Shown here in pieces: positions 10,093 to 17,696 of a DNA stretch of 64,000 bases. Source of the stretch: Streptomyces sp. ADI95-17 (GTDB lineage: Bacteria > Actinomycetota > Actinomycetes > Streptomycetales > Streptomycetaceae). The notes under the pieces were generated by a model. That model was given only the letters and a program-made list of their open reading frames with translations, searched no databases and had not been told where the DNA came from. The number at the start of each line of letters is the position of its first letter. Position 1 is the first letter of the stretch. Location of the stretch: NCBI RefSeq assembly GCF_003846175.1, contig NZ_ML123044.1, positions 1,524,535 through 1,588,534 of the forward strand. Reading direction: 5' to 3'. The position numbers and the translations under genes were made by a program.

Positions 10093-10161
10093 ATGTCCGC
10101 AGCAGCAGTCGAGCACCCCTGTGGCGGTGAGCTCGTCCGCGCCGGCCGCCCCCGCACCTGA
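10093..10161 (+). CDS. Possible 22-residue small ORF with strong ribosome binding site
   Basis: ATG at 10093 is preceded by a perfect AGGAGG at 10081-10086 with 6-nt spacing, unusually strong for this genome. The frame encodes 22 residues (begins MSAAAVEHPCGG, ends RPRT). Its TGA abuts the stop of the convergent DUF4259 gene inside a TGATCA hexamer. No family is recognised. It may be a real short peptide or a degraded gene start. Ribosome site and position are seen; coding status is inference. Confidence 0.35.
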   Translation: MSAAAVEHPCGGELVRAGRPRT

Positions 10162-10569
10162 TCACCCGGCCGCTGCCACCAGCACCTCCCGGAGCCGGGC
10201 TATGCCCGGGGCCCACTCCTTGTCCCCCGCGTCGTCCCACAGCTCGCGCAGCTCCGAGTCCTCGCCCAGCACCGCGTCGAGGGCCTTCACCGCGAGGGGC
10301 CGCAGGTCCGTCGCGAGTACGGGCAGCGGCTTGTCGGGGCCGTACGCGGTGGTCACCGGCTCACCTCCCGGGCACTGGGAGGCGACCAGGGCGGCCGACG
10401 CGACGGCGATCACGGCCTCGTCGCTGTCCAGGTAGTCCGTGGGGGCGATCGCTCCTTCCAGCGCCTTGCGAATCACCGCTTCCTTATCGGCCTCCGGTGT
10501 GTCGTCGATCCGCCCCGAGAAGTCCGCAGCGGTGTCGTTGTCGAAATGGCCGGTGTCCCAGGTGCCCAT
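10162..10569 (-). CDS. DUF4259 domain protein
   Basis: 135 residues, ATG 10569. The N-terminal MGTWDTGHFDNDTAADF is the hallmark of DUF4259. A helical repeat-like body rich in Ala, Asp and Leu follows (YLDSDEAVIAVASAALVASQ, then LRPLAVKALDAVL). Family function is unknown; members are small soluble cytoplasmic proteins. It lies alone between convergent and tandem neighbours and ends at the stop of the small ORF at 10093. Family recognised from memory; complete length. Confidence 0.85.
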   Translation of the reverse strand: MGTWDTGHFDNDTAADFSGRIDDTPEADKEAVIRKALEGAIAPTDYLDSDEAVIAVASAALVASQCPGGEPVTTAYGPDKPLPVLATDLRPLAVKALDAVLGEDSELRELWDDAGDKEWAPGIARLREVLVAAAG

Positions 10570-10635
10570 GAGGTCCCCTCCGCAAGTGCTGTGCCTACGT
10601 ACGCCACTCTGGCATCGACCACTGACAACGGCGGG

Positions 10636-11172
10636 TCAGTCCTCCCCCACGCCCCGCTCCCAGCGCCGTTCGCCGTCGCACCACTCCTCCGTCGGCACCA
10701 GTCCCGCCGCCCCGGCCACGGCGGCGGAGGCGTCGTGGTCCGGATGGATGTGGGCGAGGACCGTACGCACCACCCCCGTCCCCGCACCCGTCCCCGCTCC
10801 CGCCAGCAGGTGCGTCACCAGCCCCTCCGCGGCCTCCTTCGCGTACCCGCGCCCCTGCCACCGTGTCCCGACCACCCAGGCGATCTCCGCCTCCGCGCCC
10901 GGCACGTCCACCGTCGCCTGGACGTATCCGGCCAGGCGGCCCTCGTCGCGTACCCGCAGCACCCAGTTCCACCATCGTGCCCCGGGGTCCGGCGAACCGG
11001 CGGTCTGGCGTCCGTAGCGGGCCCTCAGCTCGTCGGCGGTCTCCGGGGCGCCCCCGGTGTACGTGTGCAGGGCCGGGTCGCCGAGCACCGCCGCCATCTC
11101 GTCCGCGTACGCGACCCGCAGCGGCAGCGCGTCCAGCCGTGCGGTGGTGAAAGGTTCGGGTTCAATGTTCAT
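10636..11172 (-). CDS. GNAT family N-acetyltransferase (RimJ/RimL type)
   Basis: 178 residues, ATG 11172. A GNAT fold: beta strand WNWVLRVRDEGRLAGYVQATV, then AEIAWVVGTRWQGRGYAKEAAEGL, whose RxxGxGyA motif is the acetyl-CoA pyrophosphate-binding loop. The C-terminal half carries HPDHDASAAVAGAAGLVPT, the usual N-S-A/S-V stretch of RimJ-like enzymes. The acceptor is not readable and could be a small amine, an antibiotic or a protein N-terminus. It starts 4 nt after the stop of the secreted propeller gene, so the two are probably one transcript. A Gly-Ala-Gly-Thr repeat interrupts the sequence before the last strands. Confidence 0.88.
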   Translation of the reverse strand: MNIEPEPFTTARLDALPLRVAYADEMAAVLGDPALHTYTGGAPETADELRARYGRQTAGSPDPGARWWNWVLRVRDEGRLAGYVQATVDVPGAEAEIAWVVGTRWQGRGYAKEAAEGLVTHLLAGAGTGAGTGVVRTVLAHIHPDHDASAAVAGAAGLVPTEEWCDGERRWERGVGED

Positions 11173-11176
11173 TCGC

Positions 11177-12166
11177 TCAGTTTCCCTTCCGCCGCCGCCC
11201 CATGAGCACCAGGAAGCCGATCCCGGCGAGGACGAGCACCCCGGTCAGGGTCGTCCCCTTCACGTCCCCGGTGCCGCCGCTTCCCGCTCCGGCGGAGGAG
11301 GCCGACGAGTCGCCGCCCTTCGCCGGCGACTGCCCTCCGCCCCCGCCGCCCTCCACGTCCACCCGCTCCACGTCGCTCTGCTCCCCCTCCGAGCCGAACA
11401 TCAGCGCCGAGCCGTCCGCCGTGTACGTCACGGACTCCGCCTGCCGCTGGATCGGCGCCCGGACCGCGTGGTCGGCGCCGAGCCTGCCGTTCTCGAAGAC
11501 GTAGCCGCGGGCGCTGAAGTAGGAGCGCAGTACCAGCTCCTTGCCGTCCGGCGAGAACGCCCCGTCCGTCACCCACGGCACCTCGCCCACCCGCCGGAAC
11601 ACATTGGCACCGCCGGTGGTCAGTTTCGCGGGGCCCTCGTACAGCCCGCCGCCGTCCTCGTTCTTCGAGGCGATGTAGACGCGTCCGGTCTTCGGGTGGA
11701 CCATCAGCGCCTCGGCGTTGCGCGGGCCGTCCGCGTACTTCACGTCGAACTGGGTGGCCCGGACCGTCGCGTCCTTCAGCTCCTTCGGTTCCGGGAAGCG
11801 GTAGATCCAGACGTGGTCCCAGCTGCCGTTCAGGTTGTCCCCGATGTCACCGACGTACAGATCGCCGTCCGGCCCCAGCGAGATGGCCTCCACGTCGCGG
11901 GGTTCGCCCACACCCTTCATGGTGATCGTCGCGACGGTCTTCCCGGTCCGGGAGTCGACGGCGTAGACGTACGGCCCGTCGTCGCTGTCGTTGTGCGTCC
12001 AGTAGATGCCGGGGTGGGCACGGCTCGCGGCGAGGCCGCTGGACTCGGTGATCCGGGGGTCCTCGATCGTGAAGCTCCGGTCGGCTCCGTCGTCGGCCAC
12101 GGCCGGAGCCGTCCCGGCGAACAGGAGCAGCGCGGCGGCTCCGGACACAGTCAGGTACGAACGCAT
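11177..12166 (-). CDS. Secreted, membrane-anchored beta-propeller-like protein
   Basis: 329 residues from ATG 12166, chosen because MRSYLTVSGAAALLLFAGTAPAVA is a proper signal peptide; the frame extends to 12280 without one. The mature part has propeller-like repeats (GIYWTHNDSDDGPYVYAVDS, GDLYVGDIGDN, GRVYIASKNEDGG, DGAFSPDGKELVLRS). A Gly/Ser linker follows, then a C-terminal transmembrane helix ending in RRRKGN. There is no LPXTG, so it is held by the C-terminal helix rather than by sortase. Probably an extracellular sensor or binding protein; no catalytic residues identified. Divergent from the SGNH hydrolase gene. Confidence 0.85.
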   Translation of the reverse strand: MRSYLTVSGAAALLLFAGTAPAVADDGADRSFTIEDPRITESSGLAASRAHPGIYWTHNDSDDGPYVYAVDSRTGKTVATITMKGVGEPRDVEAISLGPDGDLYVGDIGDNLNGSWDHVWIYRFPEPKELKDATVRATQFDVKYADGPRNAEALMVHPKTGRVYIASKNEDGGGLYEGPAKLTTGGANVFRRVGEVPWVTDGAFSPDGKELVLRSYFSARGYVFENGRLGADHAVRAPIQRQAESVTYTADGSALMFGSEGEQSDVERVDVEGGGGGGQSPAKGGDSSASSAGAGSGGTGDVKGTTLTGVLVLAGIGFLVLMGRRRKGN

Positions 12167-12224
12167 GGCACAAGTGTCCATCGTCACGTCGCAGGCGGTG
12201 GGAGTGATCCGCGATGATGACGCC

Positions 12225-12911
12225 ATGCGGTTCACGTTTGTCGGCGATTCCATGACCATCGGCTGCGCCGGCGACTTCACCTGGCGCTACCGGATGTGGC
12301 AGCACCTCGATGCCACTCTCGGTGCTCCGTTCTCGATCGTCGGACCGCGCAGCGAGCTGTACGACACCGGGGCGGGCGGGCCCGTCTCGTACGAGTACGG
12401 CGCGCCGGACTTCCCCGCCGGGGCCCGCACCCATCTGGCCGGCTGGGGCGAGGGCTGGCTGCACATGTCCCCGGTGATCGCCGACGCGGTGGCCGCGCAC
12501 GGCACGGACGTGCTGCTCGTCTCGCTCGGCCTGATAGACCTCGGGTTCTACACGGACAGCGGCCAGACCGCCCTGAACGCAAGGGCGTTCATCGCGGCGG
12601 CGCGCACCGCGAACCCGCACGTGAAGATGGCCCTGATGCCCGTGATACCGAACATCCGGGCCGAGTCGGACGCCCCGTTCGCCGCCGAGTGCGACCGCTT
12701 CAACGAGCTCCTGGCGAAGGCCGTCGCCGACCTGGACGACCCGATGTCCCCGGTCCTGCTGGCCTCCCGCCCGCCGGGGTACGACATCCACGAGGACACG
12801 TACGACGGCACGCATCCCGGCCCGACCGGCGAGCACGCGCTGGCGGCGGCGTTCGCCGACGCGATGCACCAGGCGTGGGGGCTGGGCGGCCCGTACACGC
12901 CCCGGCCGTGA
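12225..12911 (+). CDS. SGNH/GDSL-family hydrolase
   Basis: 228 residues from ATG 12225. Block I FVGDSMTIG gives the catalytic Ser. The C-terminal DGTHPGPTGEH supplies the Asp/His pair. A GPRSELYDTG segment fits block II and LIDLGFYTDSGQ occupies the block III region. No signal peptide, so likely cytoplasmic; substrate (lipid, ester or sugar acetyl) is undetermined. GTG 12204 is an in-frame alternative start giving seven more residues and a better-placed purine stretch (GCAGG). Promoters for this gene and the divergent propeller gene share 58 bp at 12167-12224. Confidence 0.88.
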   Translation: MRFTFVGDSMTIGCAGDFTWRYRMWQHLDATLGAPFSIVGPRSELYDTGAGGPVSYEYGAPDFPAGARTHLAGWGEGWLHMSPVIADAVAAHGTDVLLVSLGLIDLGFYTDSGQTALNARAFIAAARTANPHVKMALMPVIPNIRAESDAPFAAECDRFNELLAKAVADLDDPMSPVLLASRPPGYDIHEDTYDGTHPGPTGEHALAAAFADAMHQAWGLGGPYTPRP

Positions 12912-12951
12912 GAAGACCTGGCACGGCCCGGGACGAAGGGCTCCAGGGCCT

Positions 12952-13572
12952 CTAACGGTCCGAAGAGGGCCGGGCCCGTACGTGCATCCGCTCGCCCTGC
13001 TGTCCGAACAGGCTGAGAAATTCGACCGGCTCGGGCCCGGCACTGGCCCACGCGTGCGGTGTACGTGTGTCGAACTCGGCGACCTCACCGGCCGCGAGCA
13101 CCAGATCGTGCTCGCCCAGCAGCAGCCGCAACCGCCCCGCCAGCACGTACAGCCACTCATAACCCTCGTGCACCCGCTGCTCCAGCGGCCCGGTGGCCCC
13201 ACGGCCGCCGGGCAGGATCTGCTTGTACGCGTGCAGCCCGCCCAGGTGCCGGGTGAGGGGTACGAACGTCATGCCGTCACGGACGAAGGGGCGGAAGTGG
13301 ATGCGCGGGTCGCCGGTGGCCGGGGCGCCGACCAGCTCGTCCAGCTGGACCCCGTACGCCTTGGCCAGCGGCAGCAGCAGTTCGAGCGTGGGCTTGCGGC
13401 CGCCCGACTCCAGGCGGGAGAGGGTGCTCAGCGAGATCCCGGTCGTCTCGCTGAGCTGGGCCAGGGTCGTGCCGCGCTCCTGGCGCAGGGCCCGCAGGCG
13501 CGGGCCCACGCCTGTCAGGACGGTCGTGATCTCGTCGTCCGGTTGTTCCGCGTGCTGTGCGCCGTCGTCCAT
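12952..13572 (-). CDS. XRE-family regulator with C-terminal cupin domain
   Basis: 206 residues from ATG 13572. N-terminal helix-turn-helix (about residues 22-75: RLRALRQERGTTLAQLSETT, then SLSTLSRLESGGRKPTLELL). C-terminal cupin (about 125-200) with HEGYEWLYVLAGRLRLLLGEHDLVL and FDTRTPHAW. This is the standard small-molecule-responsive HTH_3/cupin_2 repressor layout, usually acting on a neighbouring gene. Its neighbours are a TetR regulator upstream on the same strand and an SGNH hydrolase convergent to it; the target is unknown. Confidence 0.92.
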   Translation of the reverse strand: MDDGAQHAEQPDDEITTVLTGVGPRLRALRQERGTTLAQLSETTGISLSTLSRLESGGRKPTLELLLPLAKAYGVQLDELVGAPATGDPRIHFRPFVRDGMTFVPLTRHLGGLHAYKQILPGGRGATGPLEQRVHEGYEWLYVLAGRLRLLLGEHDLVLAAGEVAEFDTRTPHAWASAGPEPVEFLSLFGQQGERMHVRARPSSDR

Positions 13573-13607
13573 CCGCCCATTATTTGCCGTCCCGGCAAGC
13601 CGACGCG

Positions 13608-14246
13608 TCAGGACGGCAGGATCATGGCCAGCGAGAGCCGGGTCAGCTCGTCGGTCAGCCACTCGGCGTCGACCTGGCGGGGGCGGCGGCCGTGGTGGGC
13701 CATGAGCTCGTCCACCGCGTGGTTCAGCACCGTGACGGTCACCTTGTGGTCGCTCGGCTCCGCCTCGCCCCGGCGCACGGCCCGCTCGGCCTCGGACGTC
13801 AGGAACTCGATCCACATCGCCCGCCAGGTCGCGAGGTGGTTGTCCACCTCCCGGCTCACCCCGAGCACCTCGACGAAGGCGACCCGGGCCGCGCACCGGT
13901 CCTCGGTGACCGCCTTCACATAGGCGGCGAAGAGCAGCCGGACCCGTTCCGCCGTCGAGCAGTCCTCCATGCCCTCCGCCATCAGGGCGTTCTCGGCCGC
14001 GCGCAGCCCGTGGGTCGCCACCTCGTCGTACAGCGCCATCAGCAGCACCTCCCGGGAGAGGAACTCCTGCTGAAAAACGTGGGTGGGCACCTTCGCGCGG
14101 GCGCACAACTCCTCGACCCCGGTGTGCGCGTACCCGTACGCGCCGAACAACTCGCGCCCCGCCCTCAGGAGTCGGTCCCGTGCTCCCAGGAGCTCCATGG
14201 GCTGCCGCACCGTCTTCTTCCGTCGGCTCGCCACGACACCCGCCAT
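13608..14246 (-). CDS. TetR-family transcriptional regulator
   Basis: 212 residues. ATG 14246 is fixed by AAGGAGG immediately upstream on the minus strand. N-terminal TetR HTH (residues about 20-66: LLRAGRELFGAYGYAHTGVEELCARAKVP, then FQQEFLSREVLL). The Ala/Leu-rich ligand domain contains VLNHAVDELMAHHGRRP. A basic N-terminal tail (SRRKKTVRQ) precedes the HTH. It is divergent from the SAM methyltransferase across a 331-bp gap that contains a palindrome, so it may control that gene as well as itself. Confidence 0.92.
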   Translation of the reverse strand: MAGVVASRRKKTVRQPMELLGARDRLLRAGRELFGAYGYAHTGVEELCARAKVPTHVFQQEFLSREVLLMALYDEVATHGLRAAENALMAEGMEDCSTAERVRLLFAAYVKAVTEDRCAARVAFVEVLGVSREVDNHLATWRAMWIEFLTSEAERAVRRGEAEPSDHKVTVTVLNHAVDELMAHHGRRPRQVDAEWLTDELTRLSLAMILPS

Positions 14247-14577
14247 CGGTCCTCCTTCGTCGTCCTTACCGCTGCTGCCACTCTTCCCGCTCCGCCACGT
14301 CGGTGGTGGGTCCGCCACGCACTCCGGACTCCATCACTTCCCGCGCTCCCCCGCCTCCGGAACACCCCAAGAAACAACCCTCGGGGGGCGCGAGACCTGC
14401 CCCTTCACGCCTCGGCGCAGGCGCCCCCACCCCCGATGCGGGCCGGTGCGACCGGGGTTGTCGACCCCGCCCGTTCCCGCCCGCCAGACTCCCGCCGGAA
14501 GGTTTCGCGGGCCTCCGTCCAACTGGGCCCGGAGGCCCTGCGAATCTACGATTCGAACTTGTGGAAAGGGGGTCCAC
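14247..14577. other. 331-bp divergent intergenic region (TetR / methyltransferase)
   Basis: No credible gene. It holds the TetR ribosome binding site at its left end, a GC hairpin at 14509-14538, a perfect 15-bp palindrome at 14541-14555, and the methyltransferase Shine-Dalgarno GGAAAGGGGG at 14563-14572. Confidence 0.6.
14509..14555 (+). promoter_or_regulatory. Leader hairpin plus palindrome upstream of the methyltransferase
   Basis: Hairpin arms gggcctccg (14509-14517) and cggaggccc (14530-14538) pair perfectly. Directly downstream, CGAATC-tac-GATTCG (14541-14555) is a perfect inverted repeat ending 22 nt before the GTG start. It could be an operator for the divergent TetR regulator; the hairpin could attenuate. 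Structure is seen, function inferred. Confidence 0.45.
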
Positions 14578-15327
14578 GTGGACCGGAACATATGCACGAC
14601 GGATGACGTACTGCGGCTCATGGACGGCCTGTTCGCACAGGAAGGCGACCGGTGGACGGCCGAGGCCGGCTCCTGGTGGGACGGCTTCTACGCGGACCGG
14701 GAGCGGCCCGTGCCGTTCTTCGTGGCGAAGCCGGACGAGAACCTCGCCTCGTACGCGGACCGTGGTCTGATCGCCCCGGGCCGGGTCCTGGAACTCGGCT
14801 GCGGGCCGGGCCGCAACGCCATCCATCTGGCGTCGCTGGGCTTCGAGGTGGACGCGGTGGACCTGTCGCCGTCCGCCCTCGCCTGGGCCGAGGACCGGGC
14901 CCGCGAGGCGGGGGCCGACGTCCGGTTCCACCACGGCGACATCTTCGACCTCACGGCGACGGAGCTGACCGGGCCGTACGACCTCGTGTACGACTCCGGC
15001 TGCTTCCACCACCTGCCGCCGCACCGCCGCGTCAGCTATCTCGCCCTGCTCGACAGGGTCCTCGCCCCCGGCGGCGGCTTCGCCCTCACCTGCTTCGCGG
15101 CCGGCGAGGGCGGCATGGGCTCCGAACTCCCCGACGCGGCCTTCTACGAGAGGGGCGGGCTCCAGGGCGGCCTCGCCTACACGCCGGAGTCGCTGCGCCG
15201 GATCTTCTCCGGTCTGACGGAGATCGAACTCCGCCGGATGCACGACGAACCGTCCGACTCCCCGCTCTTCGGCGAACCCTTCCTCTGGACGGCCCTGTTC
15301 CGCCGGCCCGCCGAAAGGCCCGCCTGA
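14578..15327 (+). CDS. Class I SAM-dependent methyltransferase (TehB-like)
   Basis: 249 residues from GTG 14578 behind GGAAAGGGGG. Motif I VLELGCGPGRNAI at residues 70-82. Acidic loop VDAVDLSPSALAWAEDRA. Motif III-like GPYDLVYDSGCFHHLPPHRR, and LLDRVLAPGGGFALTCF. The N-terminal WWDGFYADRERPVPFFVAKPDENL resembles thiopurine/tellurite (TPMT/TehB-like) methyltransferases. Substrate is unknown; a small molecule is likely. Divergent from a TetR regulator. The final 13 coding bases plus stop are followed by a second copy of the same 13 bases (15312-15340). Confidence 0.9.
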   Translation: MDRNICTTDDVLRLMDGLFAQEGDRWTAEAGSWWDGFYADRERPVPFFVAKPDENLASYADRGLIAPGRVLELGCGPGRNAIHLASLGFEVDAVDLSPSALAWAEDRAREAGADVRFHHGDIFDLTATELTGPYDLVYDSGCFHHLPPHRRVSYLALLDRVLAPGGGFALTCFAAGEGGMGSELPDAAFYERGGLQGGLAYTPESLRRIFSGLTEIELRRMHDEPSDSPLFGEPFLWTALFRRPAERPA

Positions 15328-15340
15328 CGAAAGGCCCGCC
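15312..15340. repeat. 16-bp-period direct repeat of the methyltransferase 3' end
   Basis: cgaaaggcccgcc occurs at 15312-15324 (coding, followed by TGA) and exactly again at 15328-15340 beyond the stop, with ggg instead of TGA after the second copy. Confidence 0.8.
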
Positions 15341-15429
15341 GGGGCGTCAGACGCAGAGGGCGATCGGATCAACGAGGGCTTCCTGGACGGGAAACGACAG
15401 AGTCGGGAACCCGTCCCGCGGACATGCCT

Positions 15430-15459
15430 CGGCCGGTGGAGCACCCGCTCCACCGGCCG
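15430..15459. terminator. 13-bp perfect hairpin downstream of the methyltransferase and lipoprotein genes
   Basis: Arms at 15430-15442 (cggccggtggagc) and 15447-15459 pair perfectly with a 4-nt loop. It sits between two convergent genes and can serve both as a bidirectional terminator. Confidence 0.8.
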
Positions 15460-15484
15460 TGGTGTCTGCATCGAGCCTCGTCCG

Positions 15485-15555
15485 TCAAGCTCTGTCCGTC
15501 AGGCCCTGTGCGTCACGCCCTGCGCGTCACGCCACCGCATGTCACGCCTTGCCGG
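15485..15555. repeat. 14-15-bp tandem repeat carrying the lipoprotein stop codon, 5 copies
   Basis: On the plus strand, tca-initial units begin at 15485, 15499, 15513, 15527 and 15542 (periods 14, 14, 15 and, to the array end, 14). The last unit contains the true stop of the minus-strand lipoprotein gene (15542-15544). The others are degenerate copies in the downstream spacer, each retaining TGA on the minus strand. Confidence 0.8.
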
Positions 15556-16192
15556 TGCAGATCGCGTCGTAGGGCCGTCCGGGGCTCGGGAACAGCTCCA
15601 GGGGCTTGCTCCCGACCGGGCACTCCTTGGCGGTCTTCGTCAGGTCGAGCACCTTGGTCACACCGCTGCCACCACTCCCGCAGGCGACCTCCTTGGCCTG
15701 GTCGTCCACGCAGTCGCCCTTCACCAACTGGCCGCCGCCCGCACCGGCGTCACCGGGGTGGTCGCCGCTCAGATTGCGGCCGCAGATGGTCTTGCTGGGG
15801 ATGCCGGTACTGGCGTCGCCCGAACCGAAGGAGACCTTCACCGAGATGATCGCGTCCGTACCGGCCGGGCACTGGATGGAGTCGGAGAAGATGGCGCCGT
15901 CCTTGATCTCCAACGCCTTGAGCGTCGCCTTGGAGTCGTCGCAGTCCAGCGGCTGGTAGGCGTCCTTCTTGCTGCTGTCGGGCCCGGCGCAGTCGCCGAC
16001 CTTCCAGTCCTTGGCCTCGTGCGAGCCGTCGTCGGACGACTTGCTGCACGCGGTGGCGGCCGCCAGGACGAGTGCGAGGGCCAGCACTGCCTTCGAGCCG
16101 TTGAGGAGAGTCGCACGAGAGCCTCGGCGCGGCGAGGAAACGGTGCTTCTTCGGCTGCCGCTGAGGGGGCGCGTGCTGCCGTTAACGCTCAT
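15542..16192 (-). CDS. Putative lipoprotein, LppU-like
   Basis: 216 residues from ATG 16192, fixed by AAGGAG upstream. Basic N-terminal 30 residues (SRRSTVSSPRRGSR), then a hydrophobic stretch ending in the lipobox-like AAATAC, so a lipidated Cys near residue 50 is likely. The extracellular part has about nine cysteines in paired motifs (DWKVGDC, PLDCDDSK, IQCPAG, KTICGR, KGDCVDD, EVACGS, KECPVG, AICTG), suggesting disulphides. The pattern resembles the actinobacterial LppU/SCO3897-type lipoproteins, function unknown. The signal is longer than usual. Its 3' end is tandemly repeated. Confidence 0.82.
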   Translation of the reverse strand: MSVNGSTRPLSGSRRSTVSSPRRGSRATLLNGSKAVLALALVLAAATACSKSSDDGSHEAKDWKVGDCAGPDSSKKDAYQPLDCDDSKATLKALEIKDGAIFSDSIQCPAGTDAIISVKVSFGSGDASTGIPSKTICGRNLSGDHPGDAGAGGGQLVKGDCVDDQAKEVACGSGGSGVTKVLDLTKTAKECPVGSKPLELFPSPGRPYDAICTGKA

Positions 16193-16350
16193 GCTGCTCC
16201 TTGGTCCGTGTGTGGGGCACGGCCCGCACGGCACTCGGTGCGGGTCCGCGCTTGGTGGCGCGGGCGTGATGACGACAGGAGCGGGCACCGCGGTTCCCGG
16301 ACCGCGCCGACCGGTCCGATCCGCCGGTACGCGGCGCGCGCCGACCGGGT

Positions 16351-16935
16351 TCAGGCCACTCGCGCCGGCGGTGCGGTGAAGGCCACGTCCGCGGCGTGCG
16401 CGACGACTTCGAGGTCACTGCCGAGGGCCCACTCGGCGACCCGCGAGACCGCTGCGGCCGGGATCCGGTCGCTGATTCCGGGCGCGGCCGGGATGTCGTG
16501 CGTCGCGTGGGCGTCGTGCGGCATGACGACCCGATACCCCAGTTCCAGGGCGGTACGGGCCGTCGCCTGTACGCACATCTCCGACATCACCCCGCAGATG
16601 GCGAGCGCCCGCACCCCCGAACCGGTCAGCAGGCCGCCCAGGGGCGTCCCGTGGAACCCGTCGTCCCGGGTCTTGCGGACGACGACCTCCATGGCCGAGG
16701 CATCGACGTGATGGTGGAGCTCCCACCCGGCCGTACCCGGCTCGTCCCCCGCGCCGGGCTGCCCGTCGTTCTGTACGTGGACGACGAGCGCCCCGCCGCT
16801 GCGCGCCCGCGCGATCAGATCCGCCGTCCGGTCCAGCAGCCGGGCCGCCTCGGGCACCGCCCGGTCCCCCTCGACCGCGTCCGCCTGGACGTCCACAACG
16901 AGCAGTGCCTGTACGGGGAGTGCGTGATCGCTCAT
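16351..16935 (-). CDS. Isochorismatase-family cysteine hydrolase
   Basis: 194 residues from ATG 16935. Catalytic triad visible: D15 in LLVVDVQ, K88 in VVVRKTRDDGFHGT, C121 in ICGVMSEMCVQATARTAL. The fold covers nicotinamidase, isochorismatase, N-carbamoylsarcosine amidase and maleamate amidase-like enzymes. No associated pathway gene is adjacent, so the substrate is open. A frame extends 13 codons upstream without a ribosome site, so MSDHALPVQ is preferred. Cytoplasmic. Confidence 0.9.
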   Translation of the reverse strand: MSDHALPVQALLVVDVQADAVEGDRAVPEAARLLDRTADLIARARSGGALVVHVQNDGQPGAGDEPGTAGWELHHHVDASAMEVVVRKTRDDGFHGTPLGGLLTGSGVRALAICGVMSEMCVQATARTALELGYRVVMPHDAHATHDIPAAPGISDRIPAAAVSRVAEWALGSDLEVVAHAADVAFTAPPARVA

Positions 16936-17022
16936 GCCGTCATCATGTCCGCGGGCACCGGTGCGCCTCCACACGTTTTGAACCGGAGGGCGTCCCCGCA
17001 GGCTGCCGGGCGGAACGCGGCC

Positions 17023-17640
17023 CTACTCGCTCAGTCCCACAACTCCCCAGCCCCGCCCGGCGGCTTCGGTGAGGATGCGCCCCCACTCCTCCAGCAGGAG
17101 GGCGAACGCGTCGAAGTCGCCGCCCCGGCCGTCGGGGACGGCGGAGTACACGGTGAAGGTCTCGCGCAATCCGCCGAGCCGCAGCCGTACGCCCTCCCAG
17201 GTCGCGGCCAGTTCCCGGACGCTGTCCGGCGACCGGGCGAGCAGCAGGCCGTACGAGACCTCCGGGTCGTCGGAGAAGAATTCCCGGTCCGTCCGTCCCG
17301 ACTCGCCGTCCATGCCGCCCCAGATCAGCCCGAGCAGCAAGGTGTCCAAATCGGACCGCAACAGCGGATCGGCGTGGTCGCGGACCCGCTCCCAGTAGTG
17401 CGTGGCCCAGAAGTGCGGCTTGTACGAACCGAGGGTCTGCAGGAACTCGTAGACGGCGAAGCGGGCCCCGTCCGGCCCCTTTGGCCACTCCCAGTCGCCC
17501 TTGACCACCGGGGCGTCGTACTCCCACAGCCCCGTCTCGTCGGCGTACCAGGCATCCCGCAATCGCAACAGCCGGTCACGCTCGGGGCGTTCGCCCAGCC
17601 ACGACCAGTCGACGATCATCACCGTGATGTCCAGACCCAT
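17023..17640 (-). CDS. Protein of unknown function, 205 residues
   Basis: ATG 17640. No family recognised. Soluble, acidic and rich in Trp, Tyr and Asp: MGLDITVMIVDWSWLGERPERDRL at the start, WEYDAPVVKGDWEWPKGPDG, YKPHFWATHYWERVRDH, and a C-terminal DFDAFALLLEEWGRIL. No signal peptide or membrane segment. Its look resembles small Streptomyces SMI1/KNR4-neighbour proteins that handle input/reporting domains, but I see no diagnostic motif. Codon use is typical, so it is a real gene. It starts 57 nt from the stop of the kinase gene, on the same strand. Confidence 0.75.
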   Translation of the reverse strand: MGLDITVMIVDWSWLGERPERDRLLRLRDAWYADETGLWEYDAPVVKGDWEWPKGPDGARFAVYEFLQTLGSYKPHFWATHYWERVRDHADPLLRSDLDTLLLGLIWGGMDGESGRTDREFFSDDPEVSYGLLLARSPDSVRELAATWEGVRLRLGGLRETFTVYSAVPDGRGGDFDAFALLLEEWGRILTEAAGRGWGVVGLSE

Positions 17641-17696
17641 GGTCCGAGGCTACCGAGCACGGCCGGGCCGCCGTCGTCCGATGCCCTGGCGGAGGG

